From Muribaculaceae bacterium (GTDB lineage Bacteria; Bacteroidota; Bacteroidia; Bacteroidales; Muribaculaceae), in assembly GCA_021443235.1 (NCBI GenBank), contig JABUUJ010000008.1:125694-138759 (forward strand): a stretch of DNA of 13,066 nucleotides. The letters are read 5' to 3'. Positions 8,401 to 13,066 of the stretch are shown here, one piece after another. Position 1 is the first letter of the stretch. Each line of letters begins with the position of its first letter. A program made the translations under genes and the position numbers. Below the pieces are notes generated by a model that saw only the letters and a list, made by a program, of their open reading frames with translations, searched no databases and was not told where the DNA came from.

Positions 8401-8532
8401 CAGCATTTTCTCCACCACGCTTTGCACGCTGGCTTGCTGCTCGGCAGTCACGTCCTGTGCCTGCGTCGTTGCGGTGCCAGCCACAACCATTGCGGCGGCA
8501 ATCGCAATCACACTCTTTTTCATTTTCTTCAT
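5494..8532 (-). CDS. Exported amidase split by golvesin-like domain
   Basis: A 1012-residue exported protein, of a type often labelled xanthan lyase or golvesin C-terminal-like in Bacteroides. A signal peptide (1-26, ending ATTQAQ) precedes a short N-terminal domain. Pieces of an Amidase_3-type N-acetylmuramoyl-L-alanine amidase follow: H155 in PSHGW, E178 ahead of the LIPMLENAGAYVWDARERD helix-strand, H481 in LHTDAG, and the catalytic-type E567 in VPAVLIELLSHQN. Between E178 and H481 lies a beta-rich golvesin-like domain (about 225-370). After the amidase come an FN3-like domain (about 612-705) and an alpha/beta C-terminal domain of about 300 residues that I do not recognise. No T9SS tail or anchor is seen, so the periplasm is likely. 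The expected reaction is release of stem peptides from peptidoglycan. The two MKKM starts (8532, 8523) are both possible. Confidence 0.85.
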   Translation of the reverse strand: MKKMKKSVIAIAAAMVVAGTATTQAQDVTAEQQASVQSVVEKMLPENMVIGQLKVQSLCLRADSVLVDLSENFGDVPFTPQSIKKLQDDIKVAMGAPYYNYKVGLTIDGAGIDNYFSQFDNAFKRKHAPFITNLDPNRHYKKALDGNIIALWPSHGWYFEPKLNRWEWQRARLFQTVEDLYTHSYVLSFLIPMLENAGAYVWDARERDLNNIMAVVDNDGGLSQKGYTEKSGDKKWAQGDSVGFAYARAEYKDYENPFAEGTYRQVEVAKDKKKLATAHWDVDMPEAGDYALYISYKTLPASVNDAHYTVNSLEGTRHYTVDQTMAGGVWVYLCNVNLSKGLNKDVVVLSNMSDNKNGIVTADAVRVGGGKGNIVRRVALPTEENVARAKESGNERCLGKEGVEYKYVGSGEHPYFHIGSRYFLQWSGFPQEVYSASKGINDYTDDYRSRGLWVNYLAGGSDAIPEGKGLNVPVDLSFCLHTDAGTTPNDDIIGTLMIYSTSANGKNFGTYPNGTPRELSRQYADILATEMVRDIRAKYEPKWTRRGMWDKSYYEARVPEVPAVLIELLSHQNYADMKYGLDPCFRFDVSRAMYKGMLKFIAQRDHRDYEVQPLAVNSFAITRIEGQYGGFKLTWRPTTDSLCDKAEAKKYIVCERVGDGAFKEIAVVKDTHYTVKVEDNEVHSYRIIAMNDGGRSFPSETLSLGLARAGKGTVMVVNGFTRVSAPDFIDGDQLAGFLDEKDHGVPYMKQINYLGSQREFRRNLEWRDDDAPGFGACRSNHETEVIAGNTFDYPAVHGKAIMEAGYSFVSSSAMAIENDMSLLNGCYMVDLIMGKQKETPTGRGAKPSRFKMFTPGLIDAITRYTQAGGCVFLSGAYVGTDLWDKKNVNAAETTFAKNVLGYSYVDGSASVTGEVYSVPTINNPGMSDGNKYTFVNKLNDKVYAVESPDAIRASDDKGSTWLRYSENNIPAGIVSNRGNYRTVVMGFPFEVITCEQQRNSLMADVLKWILND

Positions 8533-8754
8533 TATTTAGTTTTAAGTTCGGTTAATGTGGTTAATTTGCTATTCCACAATATTTTGCAAGTCCCTGGGGC
8601 GAAACATCGCAGCAAGGGCTGCTTATCACCCACAAAAATACAACAAACAATTCAATTATTAAAGCATTTTTCACAAGAAATGTCCAAATTCAACATTTTT
8701 TAATGTTTAACTACATAAATTTAATTTTGCGAACTGCATCGGCGGGGTGTATAT
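8533..8754. other. AT-rich leader of the golvesin-amidase operon
   Basis: This is the gene-proximal part of the 328-bp gap between the sugar kinase and the golvesin-amidase. It holds no recognisable gene. On the minus strand TATTTTTG at 8640-8633 fits the Bacteroidetes -7 box TAnnTTTG, about 100 nt before the amidase start, but I find no TTG at the usual distance, so it is only a weak promoter candidate. A small inverted repeat, AACATT and AATGTT with a T4 loop, spans 8692-8707. Confidence 0.35.
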
Positions 8755-8790
8755 AGCATTAGAGACACGTTTTTTCGTGTCTCTAATGCT
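8755..8790. repeat. Perfect 14-15 bp hairpin with T6/A6 loop
   Basis: GCATTAGAGACACG (8756-8769) and its exact complement (8776-8789) flank TTTTTT (8770-8775). The A8755-T8790 pair extends the stem to 15 bp. It is placed to terminate or protect the sugar-kinase transcript. However, the base after the stem on either strand does not start a U tract, so it is not a textbook intrinsic terminator. It could equally be a dispersed repeat. Confidence 0.75.
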
Positions 8791-8850
8791 GTTCAACCAC
8801 GTTGAACCAAGTTAAACTATGTTGAACAAAGTTGAACCACGATTAAACCC
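8791..8850. repeat. Degenerate decamer tandem repeat (GTTGAACCAN type)
   Basis: Six consecutive 10-mers, in strict register, begin directly after the 14-bp hairpin: GTTCAACCAC, GTTGAACCAA, GTTAAACTAT, GTTGAACAAA, GTTGAACCAC, GATTAAACCC. The first two form an inverted repeat GTTCAAC-CAC-GTTGAAC (8791-8807). A 10-nt period is close to one DNA helical turn, so protein binding on one face is conceivable. No coding sense is apparent. Confidence 0.75.
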
Positions 8851-8866
8851 CAGTGGGGAATTAATC
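8841..8866. repeat. Hairpin overlapping the sugar-kinase stop codon
   Basis: GATTAA (8841-8846) plus CCCC (8848-8851) pair with GGGG (8855-8858) plus TTAATC (8861-8866), with a three-base AGT loop and a small internal mismatch. The kinase stop codon (8861-8863) lies inside the distal arm. It is a plausible 3'-end structure for the kinase mRNA. No U tract follows it. Confidence 0.5.
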
Positions 8867-9718
8867 GTTTGTCGCGTGATAGGTGACGAGGCCTGGCATG
8901 CTGCTGCGTATAATCTTCTTAACCGTAACACCGTGGCGACCTGCCACGTCGAGCAAGATATCGCTATAGGCTGTCGCGATTGTGCCCACAAAGCAAGCGG
9001 GATACTTGGCGTAGTCATACTGGCACACGTTGCGTTCAAAGAATCGGTTGAAATCGTTGAAAATTATCTCACGCACATATTCATTGTCGAGATGCTCAGA
9101 GAGGTATAGTCCGTAGGCACGCAGGTGCTGGTTGGCGGCCGGGTTGTTGTAAATCTCATCCAAGAGCTCGTCGGGAGAGAGTTTGAATCGCTCATAGAAA
9201 GCCTGCGTGACCTCCTTAGGGGCAAAACCCTTGAGCGCGTCGCCCAGGAAGATGCGTCCCAGCGAGGCACCGCTGCCCTCATCGCCCAGGATGAAGCCCA
9301 GCGGGCGTACATTCTTGACGATGTCCCTGCCGTTGTAGAGGCAGGAGTTGCTTCCCGTTCCAAGGATACACGCCAATCCAGGCTCGTTGACGAGCAGACC
9401 GCGGGCGGCACCCAGAAGGTCGCTCATCACAGTGACGGGAGTTTTGAACTGCGCCACGAGCGAAGCCTCTACTATCTTGATTTTTTCGGGGTTAGAACAT
9501 CCAGCTCCATAGTAATATATGTGATTCCAGCGACGCTTGAAAAACGCCTCGGGCAACTCCAAACGTATGCTGTGGCTGATATCGCGACGGCTGTGGAAGT
9601 AAGGGTTCAGTCCGCTGGTGATGGCATGCTCGACGATGCGCTCGCCCTCAACGAGAGTCCATTCGGTGCGAGTTGAGCTACTCTCACCTATAACATTCAC
9701 TTTTGTCCCAGTGCTCAT
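8861..9718 (-). CDS. BadF/BcrA-type kinase, GlcNAc-kinase-like
   Basis: A 285-residue ASKHA-fold protein of the BadF/BadG/BcrA/BcrD family, whose Bacteroidetes members are usually taken as N-acetylglucosamine-type sugar kinases. Visible motifs are the phosphate-1 loop VIGESSSTRTEW (9-20), YYGAG (69-73), SDLLGAARGL (99-108) with a likely catalytic Asp100, the phosphate-2 loop ILGTGSNS (118-125), and the adenosine-side LGDEGSGASLG (144-154). The phosphate-1 loop is unusual: the common form is ADSGSTKTDW, while here the first Asp is Glu12 and the first Gly is Ser13. It is cytoplasmic. It sits alone between two long gaps, 65-75 nt behind its own promoter-palindrome. With amidases on both sides, aminosugar or muropeptide salvage is a reasonable inferred role. 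GlcNAc, MurNAc or another sugar cannot be told apart here. Confidence 0.85.
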   Translation of the reverse strand: MSTGTKVNVIGESSSTRTEWTLVEGERIVEHAITSGLNPYFHSRRDISHSIRLELPEAFFKRRWNHIYYYGAGCSNPEKIKIVEASLVAQFKTPVTVMSDLLGAARGLLVNEPGLACILGTGSNSCLYNGRDIVKNVRPLGFILGDEGSGASLGRIFLGDALKGFAPKEVTQAFYERFKLSPDELLDEIYNNPAANQHLRAYGLYLSEHLDNEYVREIIFNDFNRFFERNVCQYDYAKYPACFVGTIATAYSDILLDVAGRHGVTVKKIIRSSMPGLVTYHATND

Positions 9719-9779
9719 TTTAAAGTTATCAAATATGTTAATGGGTTAAATTATGTATAATCAAACCTGCTGGTAGGTA

Positions 9780-9825
9780 ATTTTAGTTGCAAAATTAGTA
9801 TAAATTTTCATTTTGCAACTAAAAT
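9780..9825. promoter_or_regulatory. 16-bp palindrome, candidate operator
   Basis: ATTTTAGTTGCAAAAT (9780-9795) is repeated as its exact reverse complement at 9810-9825, with 14 bp between the arms. The arms carry both promoter boxes of the kinase promoter. A dimeric or paired regulator binding here would cover both. The regulator is unknown, and none is encoded in the window. As RNA the downstream arm alone would be transcribed, so a DNA-level role is more likely than an mRNA hairpin. Confidence 0.6.
9790..9818 (-). promoter_or_regulatory. Bacteroidetes-type promoter for the sugar kinase
   Basis: On the minus strand TAATTTTG (9797-9790) fits the -7 consensus TAnnTTTG exactly. A TTG at 9818-9816 is separated from it by 18 nt, one short of the usual 19-21. 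Transcription would start near 9785, leaving a leader of about 65 nt before the ATG at 9718. Both boxes lie within the arms of the palindrome 9780-9825. Confidence 0.55.
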
Positions 9826-9888
9826 GAAAGCAAAAATTTCGCCTAATCAATATTAATTAACATATTTGCACACTAATTCACAGAAATC

Positions 9889-9930
9889 GGCTAATGGCTA
9901 ATGGCTAATGGCTAATGGCTAATGGCTATT
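9889..9930. repeat. GGCTAAT heptamer array
   Basis: Five exact GGCTAAT copies (9889-9923) are followed by a variant GGCTATT (9924-9930) and a decayed GGTAATGGCC. The array is inverted relative to the ATTAGCC array at 10036-10063, so the two could pair as the outer stem of a large structure. It is the same unit as at 2417-2447. Confidence 0.9.
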
Positions 9931-9953
9931 GGTAATGGCCATTGATTAATAAG

Positions 9954-9998
9954 TAATGACTAATGACCTTGCCAGTGCAAAAAGGTCATTAGTCATTA
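9954..9998. repeat. 17-bp perfect hairpin built from variant heptamers
   Basis: TAATGACTAATGACCTT (9954-9970) is exactly complementary to 9982-9998, with an 11-nt loop (9971-9981). The arms are made of TAATGAC units, a one-base variant of TAATGGC, so the hairpin belongs to the same repeat family as the flanking arrays. It lies about 70 nt past the T9SS-amidase stop codon and could act as its transcript end. There is no U tract after the stem on either strand. Confidence 0.8.
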
Positions 9999-10032
9999 GC
10001 CATAGTCTTCCCCTTTAGGGGTGACAGGACTC

Positions 10033-10063
10033 GCCATTAGCCATTAGCCAATTGCCATTAGCC
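10033..10063. repeat. ATTAGCC heptamer array behind the T9SS amidase
   Basis: GCC (10033-10035), ATTAGCC (10036-10042, 10043-10049), a variant AATTGCC (10050-10056) and ATTAGCC (10057-10063). On the minus strand it starts 4 nt after the TAA of the T9SS amidase gene (TAA-ATTC-GGCTAAT), the same junction as behind the glycosyltransferase at 2452 (TAA-ATTT-GGCTAAT). Confidence 0.85.
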
Positions 10064-10067
10064 GAAT

Positions 10068-12467
10068 TTACCTCACTATCACCTTGTGGGTTGAGGTCTG
10101 GGCTCCAATGTGGACTTTTACGATGTAGGTGCCTGGTGTCAGGTTGCTCACATTGACGTAGTTGCCGGCGTTGCGCTTCACCTCACGACCTTGCAGGTCA
10201 AAGAGTTGCATACCGTCAATAAGAACATCGGCCGATGCCACGATGTAGTCGCTCGCGGGATTCGGGCCCACGGCAACTCCAGCGAGAGCCACGTCGGCGA
10301 TTCCCGAAGCCTCGCCCACGAGCATCAGCACGTTGTCGATATACATCGTGCCGCTCTGGCCATTCTTGTTGGCGGGGTCGCCGTCAATCCTGAAGCCTTT
10401 GAGGCGGTAGGTCTCGCTGCCCGCATTCACGCATGCCTTCACGTAGCGCCAGCCGTGGAAATCGATGGTCTCCATTGGCACCTCAACCGTCTCGGCGCCA
10501 TGCTCCATCAGCGCCACCACCTTGTTGCAGCTCAGGTCGCCCCACAGGTGAGCGCACACGCTGTCGTTGCCCGTGAACGTCACGTCGGGCATGGTGGCAA
10601 ACTCCAGCACAACGGCGGGATCGTCGATGCCAGTGAAGTCATATTTAACCTGCAATGACTTGGAGCCGAAGAGCTTGGTGGTCGATGCAGCAAGCGTCGC
10701 GGTCTTGTAGTTGCCGGTGGCGGTCATCGCCGTTGCTTCCTCCATATCATTTATAATCAATGCGTCGGGCTTCTCGGCGCCAGCGTCAACAGCTTTGAAC
10801 TTATAGCTAATGGGTGCCACGAGGTGGATGCCCACGGTGTCGCACACGTCGCGCTCAATGTTGAGCGTGTACTCGTCGCCCACGGTGAGCGAGCCAGACA
10901 GCGGAATGCGTATGTAACCATAGTCGTCGCCCTTCTTGTTGTTCTTGATGCTGCGCTTGTTAAACGCCACCTCGTTGCCGTCCTTGTCAAGCACGTGGAA
11001 GAGCGTGAAGAGGTTTTGCGAGTGCAGCAGCGAGTCGGCGCGCAGCTCAAGCGTAGCGCTCTGATAATGAACGCCCACGCCCTCCTGCGGGAACACCACA
11101 GTGGGATAGAGGTGGTTGCGGCCCTGAGTCACAAACCTAAACGAGAAGTCGCGCTCCATGGGAGTGCCGCCGCCGTGCTGTGCCGAGGCGGCGAGCGTCA
11201 CGGTGTACTCGGTGTTGATGTCAAAGGCATCGTTGGGGGTGAAAATCATGCGGTAGTTGGTGTCCTCCCACGTGAAAGTGCCGTCAACAGCGGGAGTGAT
11301 GCTGAACGCCGCCTCGGTTGATGGGATGTCCATATCCCAGTTGAAGTTGAGCACGATGGGCACGTTGCACAGCAAGGCGGGGTCACCATCTTGCCACACA
11401 GGGCTGTAGGAAACCACCTCGGGCGGGGTGAGGCGCATGCGCTTGAGGTCGAAGTTGCAGTAGGTGGGCTCGTTGGCCACCACCTCGATGTCCTTGGTCT
11501 GGGTGAAGTGCTCGGTCTCGCTGGCCTCAACCTTATATTTGCCCGGAGCCACATATTTAAATAGGTAGATACCGCTCTGGCAGTCGTCGGTGGTGGTGCG
11601 GGCCACCTCCTCGCCGGCCTCGTTGAGCAGGCGCACCACGGCGTTCTCGATGGGCTGGCGCACGTCGTCGCCGTGCATCACATAGGTTGCGGTGCGCAGC
11701 ATGCGGTCGTCGCGCAGGTTACCCGTGACGATGCCCAGGTCGTAGTCGGCAGTGTTGCCGAAGTACTCATCGACGGCACGCGAGAAATTGAAGCCCTCGA
11801 CCCAGCAGAAGTCGAGGTTGTGGAGTCGGTAGGCCTCGGGGATATAGTCGTGGAACGAGCCCTCGCTGAGCATCGACACAGCGTTGTTGCCGCGCAGCAC
11901 GCCCAGTCCCTGTGTTCCCCACGAGGGATAGAACGTCCAGTCGCCACTCACTTGGTAGTTGCTCTGTGTCCACACGGTGCTCTTGTTGGCAAGGAGTATT
12001 TTCATCAGTATGTCGGCGATGACGTCGCTGTCTTTCACCTTGGGCTGTCCGGTGTAGCCGCGATAGAGTCCCAGAGGGAAGTTGATGCGGTAGCCGTCGC
12101 CGGCGCCTGTGGCGTTGCTGTGGATAGAGTAGAACACGTCGGCGCCGCTGCTGTTGCACAGTTCGACGATGGTCGAGAGGTTCAGGTCGTCGCTCTGCTC
12201 GTTGCGCACGCGCGAGATGCTGGTGGTGTAGCCTTTCTTCTTGAGGACCTCCATCATCGCGAATCCTTTCCACATATTGGAGTTTGACTCATAGTAACCG
12301 GCGGTGTCGCCCTGCGCATAGGGGGCGATGACCACGTTGCGGTCGTCGCTGGTGTGTCCGCCGTGTCCGGGGTTGATATAGACATGTGCCTTCTGTGCGT
12401 TGATGCACATTGTTCCTGCCACTGCAACGAGTAGCACGACTATTGTTTTCAGTAGGTTTGCTTTCAT
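10068..12467 (-). CDS. Secreted N-acetylmuramoyl-L-alanine amidase with T9SS tail
   Basis: A 799-residue secreted amidase that should cut the bond between MurNAc and L-Ala in peptidoglycan. A signal peptide (about 1-24, ending CINAQ) is followed by an Amidase_3 domain (about 26-237) with all expected residues: H35 in NPGHGGH, E60 in YYESNSN, H116 in SIHSNAT and E202 in SMLSEGSFH. Next come a carboxypeptidase-regulatory-like beta domain (about 245-342), an SbsA/Big_5-like Ig domain (about 348-448) with a further Ig-like segment to about 560, and a jelly-roll-like domain (about 565-716). The C-terminus (about 731-799) is a T9SS type A sorting domain: VGPNPASDYI, MQLFDLQGREV, NLTPGTYIVKV, HKVIVR. 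The protein should therefore cross the outer membrane. It starts 14 nt after the beta-propeller gene, in the same operon. Confidence 0.92.
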   Translation of the reverse strand: MKANLLKTIVVLLVAVAGTMCINAQKAHVYINPGHGGHTSDDRNVVIAPYAQGDTAGYYESNSNMWKGFAMMEVLKKKGYTTSISRVRNEQSDDLNLSTIVELCNSSGADVFYSIHSNATGAGDGYRINFPLGLYRGYTGQPKVKDSDVIADILMKILLANKSTVWTQSNYQVSGDWTFYPSWGTQGLGVLRGNNAVSMLSEGSFHDYIPEAYRLHNLDFCWVEGFNFSRAVDEYFGNTADYDLGIVTGNLRDDRMLRTATYVMHGDDVRQPIENAVVRLLNEAGEEVARTTTDDCQSGIYLFKYVAPGKYKVEASETEHFTQTKDIEVVANEPTYCNFDLKRMRLTPPEVVSYSPVWQDGDPALLCNVPIVLNFNWDMDIPSTEAAFSITPAVDGTFTWEDTNYRMIFTPNDAFDINTEYTVTLAASAQHGGGTPMERDFSFRFVTQGRNHLYPTVVFPQEGVGVHYQSATLELRADSLLHSQNLFTLFHVLDKDGNEVAFNKRSIKNNKKGDDYGYIRIPLSGSLTVGDEYTLNIERDVCDTVGIHLVAPISYKFKAVDAGAEKPDALIINDMEEATAMTATGNYKTATLAASTTKLFGSKSLQVKYDFTGIDDPAVVLEFATMPDVTFTGNDSVCAHLWGDLSCNKVVALMEHGAETVEVPMETIDFHGWRYVKACVNAGSETYRLKGFRIDGDPANKNGQSGTMYIDNVLMLVGEASGIADVALAGVAVGPNPASDYIVASADVLIDGMQLFDLQGREVKRNAGNYVNVSNLTPGTYIVKVHIGAQTSTHKVIVR

Positions 12468-12481
12468 GACGTTGTGGCAGT

Positions 12482-13066
12482 TTACTGGTTAATATCAATT
12501 TTCATCACGTGCAGCAAGCCGTCGATGGTGCTGTAAACGACCTTGCCGGCGGCTGCGGTGGGGTGCATCGCCATCGAGGTGGGTCGTGTGAGTTCGTGCT
12601 TGAACGAGCCATCGGCCTTGAGGAGCATGATTTGCGACGAGGTGAACTGGTGGCCGTCGTCCTTGGCGTTCTGCGCCACGATGTAGTCGTCGTTGAGCCA
12701 CGACGGCATCTCGTAGCGGCCCAGCTGAGCCAGCACGTTGCCCTCAAGGTCCATCACCACGATGCCCGAGCCAGCGGCGAAGAATGCCACGCGGCGTCCA
12801 TTGGGCGAGAGCGACGCCCACAGGTAGCCCGCCCATGACTCAACGGGCGAGAACGCGCGGTCGTTGCCGTTAACTATCACATGCACGGTCGAGCCCTCGG
12901 TGTAGACGGCGGTGCCCACGGCCTGAGTGCTGAACGACTGTGCCTTGGCGCGCATTGCCGCTCCACGGGTGGCGCGCACGAGAGCCACGGCGCCATGCTG
13001 CGGCTCAAGCACCACCTCGCTCTTGCGTGTGGCGATGTCATAGGCGTGGCCAGTGCGGTAGATGAG
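12482..13066 (-). CDS. Beta-propeller (PD40/WD40-like) protein, 5' end missing
   Basis: The C-terminal 194 residues of a protein whose frame stays open to the window edge (the edge reads LIYRTGHAYDIATRKSE). Blade-like repeats are visible: YLWASLSPNGRRVAFFAAG with the SPNG-type PD40 turn, IVVMDLEGNVLAQL, IMLLKADGSFKHEL, and VVYSTIDGLLHVMKIDI at the end. Such TolB-like propellers bind partners or other macromolecules and are usually periplasmic in Gram-negative bacteria. The signal peptide, if any, is outside the window. The gene is 14 nt upstream of the T9SS amidase, so the two are likely made together. GTG codons inside the frame (for example 13015-13013) are not needed as starts, because the reading frame continues upstream. 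Confidence 0.75.
   Translation of the reverse strand, partial: LIYRTGHAYDIATRKSEVVLEPQHGAVALVRATRGAAMRAKAQSFSTQAVGTAVYTEGSTVHVIVNGNDRAFSPVESWAGYLWASLSPNGRRVAFFAAGSGIVVMDLEGNVLAQLGRYEMPSWLNDDYIVAQNAKDDGHQFTSSQIMLLKADGSFKHELTRPTSMAMHPTAAAGKVVYSTIDGLLHVMKIDINQ

Larger units (their letters stand above)
9719..10067. other. 349-bp gap between kinase and T9SS amidase
   Basis: There is no credible gene here. From the kinase side outward it holds an AT-rich leader, a promoter inside a 16-bp palindrome (9780-9825), an AT-rich stretch (9826-9888), then a block of GGCTAAT-type repeats in opposite orientations with a central hairpin (9889-10063). A CCCCTTTAGGGG palindrome (10010-10021) lies inside the repeat block. 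The repeat units are listed separately. Confidence 0.7.

Noticed and set aside
8633..8640. Promoter of the golvesin-amidase operon (TATTTTTG)
   Set aside because: The box fits the -7 consensus but no TTG lies 17-22 nt upstream, and AT-rich DNA gives such matches by chance. It is mentioned only within the gap entry.
8755..8790. Classical rho-independent terminator
   Set aside because: The stem is perfect, but the T6/A6 run is in the loop and no U tract follows the stem on either strand, so I list it as a hairpin of uncertain role.
8812..9109. Short open frames around the 3' end of the kinase on both strands
   Set aside because: They overlap the kinase coding region or the decamer repeat and have no motif or plausible start region.
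9889..10063. CRISPR array
   Set aside because: Units are 7 nt, directly abutting, without spacers of regular length. No cas-like gene is present in the window.

Overview
The window looks like a chromosomal segment of a gut-type member of the Bacteroidales, possibly Muribaculaceae or a relative. The reasons are a type IX secretion (T9SS) C-terminal sorting domain, a DUF4922 protein and a golvesin-domain amidase of the kind common in this order, A-rich leaders mostly without a Shine-Dalgarno sequence, and a Bacteroidetes-type -33/-7 promoter. Family names come from motif reading, not from a database search. All eight protein genes lie on the minus strand. Coding DNA is GC-rich and the gaps are AT-rich or repetitive. 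The long plus-strand open frames are antisense shadows.

In transcription order (right to left): (1) the C-terminal part of a beta-propeller protein, cut by the window edge, lies 14 bp upstream of a secreted N-acetylmuramoyl-L-alanine amidase with Ig-like domains and a T9SS sorting domain. (2) A 349-bp gap holds degenerate heptamer arrays in both orientations, a 17-bp hairpin and a palindromic promoter. (3) That promoter faces a BadF/BcrA-type sugar kinase (GlcNAc-kinase-like). (4) A 328-bp gap holds a stop-codon hairpin, a six-copy decamer array and a perfect 14-bp hairpin. (5) A large exported amidase follows, whose catalytic domain is split by a golvesin-like domain, then two paralogous GT2 proteins. 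(6) A short GGCTAAT array separates these from a DUF4922 (GalT/Ap4A-phosphorylase-like) gene and a SpoIID/LytB-like gene. (7) A TTTGAC/ATTGAC array follows the last stop codon.

The shared theme is cell wall and aminosugar chemistry: two peptide-stem amidases, a SpoIID-like glycan-strand enzyme, an aminosugar-type kinase, a possible nucleotide-sugar transferase or phosphorylase, and two glycosyltransferases. One inferred reading is that muropeptides are cut, the sugar is phosphorylated, nucleotidylated and then transferred. The substrates are not visible in the sequence.

The most unusual non-coding feature is short tandem repeats placed directly behind stop codons. In two unrelated genes a GGCTAAT array starts exactly 4 nt after the stop codon and shares the same junction, which suggests a dispersed element or a common 3'-end signature.
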